From Labrys sp. WJW (GTDB lineage Bacteria; Pseudomonadota; Alphaproteobacteria; Rhizobiales; Labraceae): a DNA stretch of 64,000 bases. The stretch's first letter is position 1, and the number at the start of each line of letters is the position of its first letter. The position numbers and the translations under genes were made by a program. Where the stretch lies: NCBI RefSeq assembly GCF_001676615.1, contig NZ_LYXZ01000021.1, forward strand, positions 1 to 64,000, in the 5' to 3' direction. Below, in pieces: positions 15,986 to 23,650 of this stretch. The notes below the pieces were generated by a model. That model ran no database searches. It was given only the letters and a program-made list of their open reading frames with translations, and had not been told where the DNA came from.

Positions 15986-17094
15986 GCTGCGTCCTCCTGC
16001 CGGGTTTCGGCCAGCGCCGTCTCTCGCCGCTCGGCATGCTCGGCCCTCAGGCGCCTGACGAGGTCGAGCTCGGCCTGGAAGTCGACATAATGGGGCAGTT
16101 TCAGATGCTCGACGAAGCCCGTCGCCTGCACGTTGTCGCAATGGGACATCACGAACTCCTCGTCCTGGGCGGGCGCAGTCCTCTCTTCGCCGAACTCGCG
16201 CGCCCGCAGCGAGCGGTCGACCATTGCCATGGACATCGCCTTGCGCTCAGCCTGCCCGAAGACCAGGCCATAGCCGCGTGTGAATTGCGGCGCGGCTTCG
16301 GCAGAGCCTGCGAACTGGTTGACCATCTGGCATTCGGTGACGGTGATCGAGCCCATCGGCACGGCAAAGCCGAGCTCCTCCGGCACGAATTCCACCTCCA
16401 CTTCGCCGAGCCGGATCTCGCCGACGAAGGGGTGGGTGCGGCCAAAGCCGCGCTGGCTGGAATAGGCGAGTGCCAGGAGGAAGCCTTCATCGCCCCGGGC
16501 GAGCGCCTGCAGCCTGAGGTCGCGGTCGGCTGGGAAGGCCAGGGGTTCGCGGGTGAGGTCGCCCACCGGGCGTTCGGGGTCGGGAGCAGCGTTGCGCTCG
16601 ATCAGGTCCTCGCCGCCGAGCAGGTCGCTGACGCGCGGCGTCTTCTCCCCGGTGGCGGGCTTTTCCTTGGGGGGCTCGACCTCGGTGCCGGCGGCCAGCA
16701 TGAAGTCGAGCAGGCGATGGGTGTAGTCGAAGGTCGGGCCGAGCACCTGGCCGCCCGGCAGGTCCTTGAAGGTCGCCGAGATGCGACGACGAATGGCCAT
16801 GTCGTCGGTATCTACAGGCGTGCTGGTGCCGAAACGCGGCAAGGTGGTGCGATAGGCACGTACCAGGAAGATCGCTTCGATCAGGTCGCCCCGGGCCTGC
16901 TTGATGGCGAGGGCGGCCAGATCGCGGTCGTAAAGCGAGCCCTCGGCCATCACGCGGTCGACGCCGAGGGTGAGCTGTTCGCGGATCTGATCGGTGGCGA
17001 GATCGGGAACCGCCTTGTCGCCGCGCCGGACATGAGCGAGCAGGCGATGGGCGTTGTCGATGGCTTCCTCGCCACCCTTGACGGCGACATACAT
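15982..17094 (-). CDS. phnI: C-P lyase core subunit PhnI
   Basis: Core subunit that, with PhnG, PhnH and PhnL, exchanges adenine of ATP for methylphosphonate; PhnI alone has nucleosidase activity. The start MYVAVKGGEEAIDNAH at 17094 matches the E. coli N-terminus; this gives 370 residues (E. coli about 354). Conserved blocks include EGSLYDRDLAALAIKQARGDLIEAIFLVRAYRTTLPR and the FGEERTAPAQDEEFVMSHCDNVQATGFVEHLKLPHYVDFQ region near the C-terminus. Its first base overlaps the phnH stop (TGATG) and its stop overlaps phnJ by four bases. Confidence 0.97.
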   Translation of the reverse strand: MYVAVKGGEEAIDNAHRLLAHVRRGDKAVPDLATDQIREQLTLGVDRVMAEGSLYDRDLAALAIKQARGDLIEAIFLVRAYRTTLPRFGTSTPVDTDDMAIRRRISATFKDLPGGQVLGPTFDYTHRLLDFMLAAGTEVEPPKEKPATGEKTPRVSDLLGGEDLIERNAAPDPERPVGDLTREPLAFPADRDLRLQALARGDEGFLLALAYSSQRGFGRTHPFVGEIRLGEVEVEFVPEELGFAVPMGSITVTECQMVNQFAGSAEAAPQFTRGYGLVFGQAERKAMSMAMVDRSLRAREFGEERTAPAQDEEFVMSHCDNVQATGFVEHLKLPHYVDFQAELDLVRRLRAEHAERRETALAETRQEDAA

Positions 17095-17714
17095 CAGGCT
17101 ACTCCAAGAATTTGGGACGAGCGCGGCAGGCCGGCGATCCTGCCCGGTGCCGTGAAGACGATATCGACGCCGCATGGAAAGGCGGCATGGTTGGCGCTGA
17201 GCTGCCGGCGGAAGTCGTCGGGAAGCGGCGCGAGCGCCAAACCTGCGTCGGCCTTGATGCCGGGCCCGGTAAAGGCGAGATCATGGCCGGCTTCGAGCCG
17301 CTCCAGTGCGATCAGCAGCGTGGTCGAGCGATCGGGATATTCGTCACTGCCCTGGGCGAAACTGGCGAGGTCAGGACAGGCGGCGGCATCTGCGACAAGG
17401 GCAAAGGCTGCCTCTTGCGGGTCTTCCGTCAGGCGGGCTCCGGTATGGAAGGTGAGATAGGCTCGTACCTCCGCTGTCCGCAGCCTGGCATCGAGCCAGA
17501 GCGGGGACTCGTGATCGGCCAGAGCGAGGGCAAGGGCGGCCAGTTCCGGCGTCAGTGGTGCCGGTGGCACCAGCCCCGTCAAAAGGGGCTGGGGACGGGC
17601 AGGCCGGGCCAGCGCATTCATGCAGGCGCGGAAGACCGCCTGGGATTCGAGTGCCGCATCGGCAAAGCCGGGCGCCAGATCCTGTGCAAATTGGTCCTGT
17701 GCAAGGCTGATCAT
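17094..17714 (-). CDS. phnH: C-P lyase core subunit PhnH
   Basis: Non-catalytic core subunit of C-P lyase with a PLP-transferase-like fold without the cofactor. 206 residues, close to the E. coli length. Typical features are PGFADAALESQAVFRACMNALARPARP near the start and the C-terminal FTGPGIKADAGLALAPLP and FPCGVDIVFTAPGRIAGLPRSSQI segments. Start and stop both share one base with the neighbouring genes, so it is translated with phnG and phnI. Confidence 0.96.
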   Translation of the reverse strand: MISLAQDQFAQDLAPGFADAALESQAVFRACMNALARPARPQPLLTGLVPPAPLTPELAALALALADHESPLWLDARLRTAEVRAYLTFHTGARLTEDPQEAAFALVADAAACPDLASFAQGSDEYPDRSTTLLIALERLEAGHDLAFTGPGIKADAGLALAPLPDDFRRQLSANHAAFPCGVDIVFTAPGRIAGLPRSSQILGVA

Positions 17715-18205
17715 CAGTCCTCTCCCCGTACCATGGTGAAAAAATTGACCTTGGTCGCTGCGGTCTGCCGGGCTGAAACGCCGGCTTCCGCATTCAACCG
17801 GGTAGCCACCGGCCGCAGTGCCCGTTCGACCGCCTCGCGACGGGCTTCGTCCTGCCAGAGCGCGTCGAGCAGGGCGGCGGCGCTGGCCTTGGCGCTGTTA
17901 CGGCCGAGATGATAGGCAAAGCCGACAGGCCCGTTTTCGAGCCGGACGGTGGCGCGCGACGTGCTCGCCTCGCCTAGGTTGAAGGCGGCGCCGTCGCCGC
18001 CGACCCGGCCCTGCAGCATGACGAGGCCGGTTGCGGCGGGCCGCAGCGCGGTATGGGCCGGCAACGGAGCCAGGGTCGAGAGGGCCTGGTCGAGTTCGCT
18101 GCCGGTTGCGTGGGCGCAAAGGCGCATGACGGCCTGGCGTGCCTTCAGTCCGGCAGCCGGCTCGGCCGCCATCTGGCGATGACGATCTGGGGAGGACTCA
18201 TTCAT
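17714..18205 (-). CDS. phnG: C-P lyase core subunit PhnG
   Basis: Small core subunit of the lyase complex and first gene of the operon. ATG 18205 gives 163 residues (E. coli about 150); the upstream ATG at 18346 would run across the operator and the phnF start, so it was rejected. Conserved parts are QRMAAEP-like helix, GLVMLQGRVGGDGAAFNLGEASTSRATVRL and VGFAYHLGRN. The region 18206-18300 carries a perfect operator palindrome and the divergent phnF promoter. Confidence 0.94.
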   Translation of the reverse strand: MNESSPDRHRQMAAEPAAGLKARQAVMRLCAHATGSELDQALSTLAPLPAHTALRPAATGLVMLQGRVGGDGAAFNLGEASTSRATVRLENGPVGFAYHLGRNSAKASAAALLDALWQDEARREAVERALRPVATRLNAEAGVSARQTAATKVNFFTMVRGED

Positions 18206-18252
18206 GTCGGAACCATTGCTCTGCCTTGGATCACAACAGGCTGGCGAAGCAT

Positions 18253-18274
18253 GTTGTCTAGTGATATAGACAAC
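18253..18274. promoter_or_regulatory. PhnF-type operator between phnG and phnF
   Basis: Perfect inverted repeat TTGTCTA-N6-TAGACAA (18254-18273), extended by one G-C pair at each end. It lies 48 bases before the phnG start and 27 before phnF, so one bound dimer could control both promoters. GntR/HutC-type regulators bind TCTA/TAGA-containing palindromes of this kind. Confidence 0.7.
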
Positions 18275-18300
18275 TATATGAGGAACCTTGCAACGCTTCC

Positions 18301-19128
18301 ATGACAAAACCAGTCCCGCCCAAGAATTTTTCGTCGCAGATGGCAACAGGCGATTTTGCCGCTGCGGAAGATGGCGTTTCCCGTGGCGATGGTATCGCCG
18401 CTGATGGTGTCGTCTTTCGCGGCGATGGTATAGCCGCCTGGCGCAAGATCGTGGATCTCGTCGAGGCGGAGATCATTGGCGGCATGCTGGCCCCCGGGAC
18501 GCAATTGCCGACGGAGGCCGCACTGGCCGCCCGCTTCGGCGTCAACCGGCATACGGTGCGCCGGGCGCTCGGCGAACTGGCCGGCAAGGGCCTGGTGCGC
18601 ACCGCGCAGGGCAGGGGGACCTTCGTCGAGCTTTCCCGGCTTGCCTATCCGATCGGCGAGCGCACGCGTTTCAGCCAGAACATGGCGCAGGAAGGGCGCG
18701 AGGCCGGGGGCATCGTGCTGGAGGCCGTCGAAATCGAGGCCGATCCGCGCCTTGCCGGATTGCTGGCCATTGCGCCGGGCAGTCCGGTGCTGAAGCTGCT
18801 GACAATGCGTTCGGCCGACGGGGTGCCGATCGCCTTCGGCAATTCCTTCCTGCCGCTGCCGCGCTTTGCCGGTTTTGCCGATGCCTATCGGCGCTTCGGG
18901 GCCGTGACGCCGGCCTTGGCGGCCTGCGGCGTCGATGATTACAAGCGGGTATCGACCCGTGTCGGAGCGCGCTTTGCCTCACCCGACGAAGCGGTCAGGC
19001 TCGATATTGCGGTCGGCCGCCCCGTCCTGACGGTGGAGGGTGTCAATATCGATGCCGACGGCGTGCCGATCCAGGCGATCTTCAGCTTGTTTGCCGCGGA
19101 CCGTACCGAGATCGTGGTGCAGAGCTGA
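18301..19128 (+). CDS. phnF: Phosphonate operon regulator PhnF (GntR/HutC family)
   Basis: Transcription factor expected to control the divergent phnG operon. The N-terminal winged helix (AWRKIVDLVEAEIIGGMLAPGTQLPTEAALAARFGVNRHTVRRAL) is followed by a UTRA ligand domain (GERTRFSQNMAQEGREAGG to EGVNIDADGVPIQAIFSLFAADRTEIVV). 275 residues, about 35 longer than usual: before the winged helix there is a tandem repeat, DGVSRGDGIAA then DGVVFRGDGIAA (residues 24-46, bases 18370-18438). No strong ribosome site precedes ATG 18301, and a start inside the repeat cannot be excluded. The regulated ligand is unknown; phosphonates or their ribosyl intermediates are candidates. Confidence 0.92.
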   Translation: MTKPVPPKNFSSQMATGDFAAAEDGVSRGDGIAADGVVFRGDGIAAWRKIVDLVEAEIIGGMLAPGTQLPTEAALAARFGVNRHTVRRALGELAGKGLVRTAQGRGTFVELSRLAYPIGERTRFSQNMAQEGREAGGIVLEAVEIEADPRLAGLLAIAPGSPVLKLLTMRSADGVPIAFGNSFLPLPRFAGFADAYRRFGAVTPALAACGVDDYKRVSTRVGARFASPDEAVRLDIAVGRPVLTVEGVNIDADGVPIQAIFSLFAADRTEIVVQS

Positions 19129-19152
19129 CGGGCGCGGAGTGCCGGCCTCTCA

Positions 19153-19172
19153 GCTCCATCAATCGATGGAGC
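19153..19172. terminator. Hairpin between convergent phnF and kamA
   Basis: GCTCCAT (19153-19159) and ATGGAGC (19166-19172) form a 7-bp stem between the two stop codons. It could serve both strands, but no T-run is present. Confidence 0.35.
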
Positions 19173-19193
19173 GTGGTCGACACTCCAAGATCC

Positions 19194-20231
19194 CTAGCCG
19201 CGATAATCGTGCCGGATGCCGCGCGGATCCGTCACGACAGGGCCGTTCTCGCCATCGTCGAGATAACCAGGCCCGATCGGCACCTTGCCGTGTCCGCCGG
19301 GAATGTCGAGCACATAGGTGGGCTGGCCGAGGCCGGTGAGGGTGCCGCGAAGATCCCGCATCACCGCCTGGCCTTCGGCGATGGTGGTGCGGAAATGGCC
19401 CGTACCCTTGGCGAGGTCGCCATGGTGCAGATAATAGGGCTTGATGCGCAGGCCGAGCAGAGCCCGGAACAGGGCTGACAGTTCCTCGGCCGTGGCGTTG
19501 ACACCCTTGAGCAGCACGGTCTGGCTGACCATGGCGATCCCCGCCTTGACCAGCCGCGTACAGGCAACTCGCGCGGCGGGCGTGAGTTCGCGCACATGAT
19601 TGGCGTGCAGGGCGACGAACACGCCCTTCGGGCTGTCGAGGCTTTCGATGAGCTCGTCCGTGACCCGTTCGGGCGCCACCACCGGCACGCGCGTATGAAA
19701 GCGGATCACGCCGAGATGATCGATGGCCGACAGCGCTCTCACGATCCGGCCGATGCGCCGCGGCGACAGCGCGAAGGGATCGCCGCCGGTGATGATGACC
19801 TCGAAGATCGCTCGATTGCCGGCGATATAGGCCAGGGCGGCATCGAGCTCGCCACTGCCGAGCATGTCGCCCTCCGGCCCCACCATCTCCCGCCGGAAGC
19901 AGAAGCGGCAATAGACCGGGCACACATGCAGTGGCTTGAGCAGGACGCGGTCGGGGTAGCGATGAACGATGCCCTTCACCGGCGAGAAGGCGTCGTCCCC
20001 GATCGGGTCCGAGAGTTCGTCCGGGCTCCATGTGAGTTCATGTCCGGTCGGTACGAACTGGGCGGCGATTGGATCCTGATCGGGGGGCCCCTCGATCAGG
20101 TCCGACATCGCCGGGGTGATGGCAACGGAGAAACGTCGCGCGACCTCCTCGATGTCGAGGCGTTCGAGCGGCGAGACAAGGCCGGCGGCCTCCAGATCGG
20201 AAGCGCTCCTGAGACTGGAATGCTTGTTCAT
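19194..20231 (-). CDS. KamA-type radical SAM protein (lysine 2,3-aminomutase family)
   Basis: PLP- and 4Fe-4S-dependent radical SAM aminomutase family. The cluster motif is CPVYCRFC and it is followed by FRREMVG; later blocks HTRVPVVAPERVTDELIESL, QTVLLKGVN and KPYYLHHGDLAKGTGHFRT are typical, the last near the PLP site. The 345-residue length matches EpmB/YjeK, which makes (R)-beta-lysine for modification of elongation factor P, rather than the roughly 410-residue catabolic aminomutase. efp and epmA, often adjacent in Hyphomicrobiales, are not here, so the assignment to EF-P modification is likely but not proven by context. Confidence 0.88.
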   Translation of the reverse strand: MNKHSSLRSASDLEAAGLVSPLERLDIEEVARRFSVAITPAMSDLIEGPPDQDPIAAQFVPTGHELTWSPDELSDPIGDDAFSPVKGIVHRYPDRVLLKPLHVCPVYCRFCFRREMVGPEGDMLGSGELDAALAYIAGNRAIFEVIITGGDPFALSPRRIGRIVRALSAIDHLGVIRFHTRVPVVAPERVTDELIESLDSPKGVFVALHANHVRELTPAARVACTRLVKAGIAMVSQTVLLKGVNATAEELSALFRALLGLRIKPYYLHHGDLAKGTGHFRTTIAEGQAVMRDLRGTLTGLGQPTYVLDIPGGHGKVPIGPGYLDDGENGPVVTDPRGIRHDYRG

Positions 20232-20412
20232 GTGATCGTCTGTTCCGGGAGGCCCGTTTCGGTCCTGTCCCGGAAATCCTGCAGGGTTTCAAAAATCTGG
20301 CCCTGCTCATAAACCTTTGGGCCGCCTTTCGGAAGACGAAAGGCAAGAATCGTCTCGACCGTACCCTGCGGGCCATGCATGCTTCGCCGGGGGCTGTCCT
20401 GGGAGAATCAGC

Positions 20413-20661
20413 ATGATCCGTTTGCTCGGTGTTGCTCTCGTTTCGTCTTGCCTCGTCACCAGTGCCATGGCCGCAGGTTCCACCTGCAAGGCCCAGGCAA
20501 CCGACAAGAAGTTGGCGGGGGCCGCCTTGACGGCCTTCACCAACAAATGCGCCAAGGATGCCGCCGGCGCCTGCGATGCGCAGGCCGCTACCAAGAAACT
20601 GAACGGAGCGGCCAAGACGAGCTTCGTCAAGAAGTGCACGGCTGACGCCGTCGGCGGCTAA
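20413..20661 (+). CDS. PsiF-repeat protein (phosphate-starvation-inducible family)
   Basis: Small exported protein of 82 residues: signal peptide (MIRLLGVALVSSCLVTSAMA) and two PsiF-type repeats, each with paired cysteines (STCKAQATDKKLAGAALTAF ... and GACDAQAATKKLNGAAKTSF ...). GGGAG stands eight bases before ATG 20413. The E. coli member is induced by phosphate starvation and has no known biochemical role. I looked for a PHO box in 20232-20412 and found none that is convincing, though the location between two phn loci fits the theme. Confidence 0.88.
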   Translation: MIRLLGVALVSSCLVTSAMAAGSTCKAQATDKKLAGAALTAFTNKCAKDAAGACDAQAATKKLNGAAKTSFVKKCTADAVGG

Positions 20662-20682
20662 GATCCATCAGGCGCCGCATTC

Positions 20683-21012
20683 TCATGCCTTCACAAGAGG
20701 AGCATGCGGCGCCGAAACCTGCCGCAGGAAAAGGCGATCTTCCCGCCGGATGAAGGCTTCGCGCTTGGCGAGATCGTAGTTGGCGCGGCCGCCGGCGCTG
20801 TTGCGCAACCGGGCTCGATAGGCCTCATAGGCGGCGAGGTCCTCGATATTGTAGATCCCGTAGGCCGTCGTGGCCGATCCCTCATGCGGCGCGTAGTAAC
20901 CGATGAGGTCGGCCCCGCAGGCCGGGATGAGCTGGCCCCAATTGCGGGCATATTCCTCATAGGCTTCGAGCTTGAAGGGATCGATGTCATAGCGGATGAA
21001 GCAGGTGATCAT
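20683..21012 (-). CDS. NIPSNAP-family protein
   Basis: A 109-residue soluble protein with the ferredoxin-like alpha/beta barrel sequence of the NIPSNAP family: MITCFIRYDIDPFKLEAYEEYARNW start, then GADLIGYYAPHEGSATTAYGIYNIEDLAAYEAYRARL. AAGGAG stands well placed before ATG 21012. It is divergent from an ArsR-like regulator, 75 bases away, which probably controls it. The reaction is unknown; family members are poorly characterised. Confidence 0.9.
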   Translation of the reverse strand: MITCFIRYDIDPFKLEAYEEYARNWGQLIPACGADLIGYYAPHEGSATTAYGIYNIEDLAAYEAYRARLRNSAGGRANYDLAKREAFIRREDRLFLRQVSAPHAPLVKA

Positions 21013-21087
21013 GGCTGTCTCCTTGGTTGGCTGACCGGGACAGGCTAGGCGATTGAGCGACGTCAATGCTTCGGCTATGATCGTAGT

Positions 21088-21768
21088 ATGAAAGACGGAC
21101 CGATGATCGCCTCTGTCGCCGCCCTGATCGGCGACCCCGCCCGCGCCAACATGCTCACGGCGCTGATGGATGGGCGGGCCCTCACCGTGAGCGAACTGGC
21201 CGAGGCCGGGGGCATCACCCTGCAGACGGCCAGCGGCCACCTTGCCAAGCTCGATGCGGCCGGCCTGCTCTCAGCTGAGAAACAGGGACGGCACCGCTAT
21301 TTTCGCCTGTCCGGCCACGATGTCGCGCAGGCGCTGGAAGCGCTGATGGGGCTGGCCCAGCGCACCGGCGCCGTCAGGGTGCGAACCGGCCCGCGCGACG
21401 AAGCCATGCGGACAGCCAGGATCTGCTACGACCACCTCGCCGGAGCGCGCGGCGTCGCCCTGCTGGACGGCTTCGTCTGTCAGGGCTTTATCAGCGGTGA
21501 TGACGATCCCGTGGTCACGGCCACCGGGCAGCAATTCTTCGTCGGGCTGGGGCTCGACGTGCCGGCCATGGCCAAAAGCCGGCGCCCGCTCTGCCGGCGC
21601 TGTCTCGACTGGAGCGAGCGCCGCAGCCATCTCGGCGGAGCCCTTGGTGCGAGGCTGCTCGACTGGGTGATCGAGCGTGATTGGGCTCGGCGCAGGGAGG
21701 GGCGCGTGATCGCCTTCACACCGGCCGGCGCAAAGGCTTTCGATGCGGCGTTCGGCCTGGCGGGATAG
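21088..21768 (+). CDS. ArsR-like winged-helix transcriptional regulator
   Basis: 226 residues: an N-terminal ArsR winged helix (about residues 1-90; ALTVSELAEAGGITLQTASGHLAKLDAAGLLSAEKQGRHRYFRL) and a C-terminal domain with several cysteines (ARICYDHLAG, FVCQGF, RPLCRRCLDWSERRSHLGG). The C-terminal part is a known conserved extension in this subfamily, often encoded beside NIPSNAP or antibiotic-monooxygenase-like genes. The CRRC motif may bind metal or sense redox, but that is inference. Confidence 0.88.
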   Translation: MKDGPMIASVAALIGDPARANMLTALMDGRALTVSELAEAGGITLQTASGHLAKLDAAGLLSAEKQGRHRYFRLSGHDVAQALEALMGLAQRTGAVRVRTGPRDEAMRTARICYDHLAGARGVALLDGFVCQGFISGDDDPVVTATGQQFFVGLGLDVPAMAKSRRPLCRRCLDWSERRSHLGGALGARLLDWVIERDWARRREGRVIAFTPAGAKAFDAAFGLAG

Positions 21769-21770
21769 GA

Positions 21771-22664
21771 TCAGGGCCGTTGCGGCTGGCCGATGATCGC
21801 GAGGCGCAGGCGCGACGAGATCACGTCGATGACGGCGACGGTGACCAGGATCATGAAGATCAGCACGCCGAGGGGCGGCAGGTCGAGCACCCGCAGCAAT
21901 TCGGCCAGATATTGGCCGACACCGCCGGCGCCGACGATGCCGATGATGGTGGCCGAGCGCACGTTGGATTCGAAGAAATAGAGCACCTGGCTGGCCATCA
22001 CCGGCAGAACCTGCGGGATCAGGGCGAAACGGATGCGATGGATGCGATTGCCGCCGGTGGAAAGCACGCCCTCGCTCGCCTTGTTGTCGGTGGTCTCGAT
22101 CGCTTCGGAGAACAGCTTGCCGAAGGCGCCGAAGTCCACGCAGATGATGGCGAGCACGCCGGCGAAGGGACCGAGGCCAACCACGCCGACCCAGACCAGC
22201 GCCCAGATCAGCGCATCGACCGAGCGGATCACGTCGAGGCCGCGGCGCACGGCAAACCGGACGAAGACATTGGGAATGACGTTGCGGGCTGCCAGGAAGG
22301 CTACGGGCGCGGCCAGCACGGCCGCGGTGAGCGTTCCCGCGAAGGCGATGGCGAGCGTTTCGGCGAGCGCCTCGACGAAGAACCAGAATTTGCCCTCGTC
22401 ATTGGGCGGGAACATCTGCACCACGAAGGTGCCGAGCCGCGAAAGACCGCTGAAGAACCGATCCGGCGTGACCTCGAGCCGGATCATGGCGACGACGGCA
22501 AGGGCGAGCAGGACGGCGATCACGCCGCCCGCCAGGAAACGCGTCCGCCAGGAGGTCTCGAAATGGGCGCGATGGCGAGCCGCCACGGAGGCGAGTTTTT
22601 CAGGGCCGAGCGGGGCGAGAGGGCCTGCCGGACGCGGTGCCGGGCCGTTGATGCGGTTGTTCAT
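21771..22664 (-). CDS. phnE: Phosphonate ABC transporter permease PhnE (second copy)
   Basis: Inner-membrane permease of the phosphonate importer, 297 residues with about six membrane segments and the permease EAA-like loop ALIPQVLPVMASQVLYFFESNVRSATIIGIVGAGGVG. It overlaps the first phnE by four bases. Paired phnE genes are common in Hyphomicrobiales and probably form a heterodimer. The stop at 21771 sits two bases beyond the stop of the convergent ArsR-like gene. Confidence 0.95.
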   Translation of the reverse strand: MNNRINGPAPRPAGPLAPLGPEKLASVAARHRAHFETSWRTRFLAGGVIAVLLALAVVAMIRLEVTPDRFFSGLSRLGTFVVQMFPPNDEGKFWFFVEALAETLAIAFAGTLTAAVLAAPVAFLAARNVIPNVFVRFAVRRGLDVIRSVDALIWALVWVGVVGLGPFAGVLAIICVDFGAFGKLFSEAIETTDNKASEGVLSTGGNRIHRIRFALIPQVLPVMASQVLYFFESNVRSATIIGIVGAGGVGQYLAELLRVLDLPPLGVLIFMILVTVAVIDVISSRLRLAIIGQPQRP

Positions 22665-23542
22665 GGCGTCGCCTCCTGACCGATCAGGCGGTGGCGCAGC
22701 TTCTCGGTGGCGAAATCGATGATGAAGACGGTGACGATGATCATCAGAAGAATGGCGCTGACATCAGCATAGGCGAAGGTGCGGATCGCCACCAGGAGTT
22801 CCTGGCCGATGCCGCCGACGCCGATGAAACCCATGACGCCGGCTTCCCTCACATTGATCTCGAAGCGGAGCAGGGAATAGGAGGCAAAGTTCGGCAGGGT
22901 CTGGGGCAACACGGCAAAGCGTATGCTTTCCAGCCAGGAGCCGCCCGTCGCGACAGTCCCCTCGACCGGCTTCATGTCGACATTCTCGACCACTTCGGCA
23001 AACAGCTTGCCGAGCGCGCCCATGGTGTGGATGGCGAGTGCCAGGGCGCCGGCCATCGGTCCCGACTTGAAGGCGATCAGGAAGATCATGGCAAAGACGA
23101 TGGTGGGAACCGTGCGGCAGAATTCGAGCCAGCGGCGGACCACGGCACGCAGAAGCCGGCTACGCGTCAGATTTGCCGCGGCCATGAAACACAGGGCGAA
23201 GGCACCGAGAACGCCGAGCAGCGTGCCGAGATAGGCGACAAGCAGCGTGTCGCCGAGCAGCACCAGCCACTTGCCGAAGCCCCAATACCACTCCCTGATA
23301 TCGCCGACGAAGTTGCCGAGAGTTAGGGGAGGGGCGATGCGGCTGAAGAAGGACGTAAAGTTGCCGATATGCGTCCACAGGAAGCCTGGCCGGACCGACG
23401 CCACATGCGCCGACAGCGCGTAGAGGGCGATGCCGACAGCGACGGCGAGCCAGATCCGCCGCTTCTTGGCGGCAATGGTTGCCTGGTAGGCTTTCAGCAA
23501 GGCTCGGGCCTGCGCTTCCGGCAGGCTATTGATAGCCGGCAA
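22661..23542 (-). CDS. phnE: Phosphonate ABC transporter permease PhnE (first copy)
   Basis: Inner-membrane permease, 293 residues, with the loop FAVLPQTLPNFASYSLLRFEINVREAGVMGFIGVGGIG typical of PhnE. The start is decided by the ribosome site: AGGAGG (23551-23556 on the minus strand) is eight bases before TTG 23542, giving LPAINSLPEAQ. The upstream GTG 23581 has no comparable site and would place AGGAGG inside the gene. Third gene of phnCDEE. Confidence 0.94.
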   Translation of the reverse strand: MPAINSLPEAQARALLKAYQATIAAKKRRIWLAVAVGIALYALSAHVASVRPGFLWTHIGNFTSFFSRIAPPLTLGNFVGDIREWYWGFGKWLVLLGDTLLVAYLGTLLGVLGAFALCFMAAANLTRSRLLRAVVRRWLEFCRTVPTIVFAMIFLIAFKSGPMAGALALAIHTMGALGKLFAEVVENVDMKPVEGTVATGGSWLESIRFAVLPQTLPNFASYSLLRFEINVREAGVMGFIGVGGIGQELLVAIRTFAYADVSAILLMIIVTVFIIDFATEKLRHRLIGQEATP

Positions 23543-23601
23543 TGTTATATCCTCCTGCCTGGTCGAGCGGCCGTGGCCCACTGCGAAATCCGCCTGTGCA
23601 A

Positions 23602-23629
23602 AGGGCGCGCACCTCGCGGTGCGCGCCCT
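23602..23629 (-). promoter_or_regulatory. Strong intercistronic hairpin between phnD and phnE
   Basis: AGGGCGCGCACC (23602-23613) and its complement (23618-23629) form a 12-bp stem closed by a 4-base loop. It lies between the phnD stop and the phnE start and has only a short T-run. Such hairpins after a binding-protein gene usually protect its mRNA or cause partial termination, giving more binding protein than permease. Confidence 0.6.
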
Positions 23630-23650
23630 CTCTTGCGGTCATGCCTGGCC

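Noticed and set aside
16142..17091. Frameshift or pseudogene in the phn operon because of the long PhnJ and PhnI frames
   Set aside because: Both cores are intact and colinear with E. coli; the excess in PhnI is an upstream frame before MYVAVKGG, and the excess in PhnJ is in-frame repeat sequence.
15862..17460. 532-codon open frame on the plus strand opposite phnI and phnH
   Set aside because: Shadow of the operon; no ribosome site, no domains.
18206..18300. PHO box upstream of phnG
   Set aside because: TTGTCTA units on the minus strand match CTGTCAT at only 4 of 7 and belong to the perfect PhnF palindrome; no 11-base array.
20232..20412. PHO box upstream of the psiF-like gene
   Set aside because: CTGTCCC and CTGTCCT occur, but without a second unit 11 bases away.
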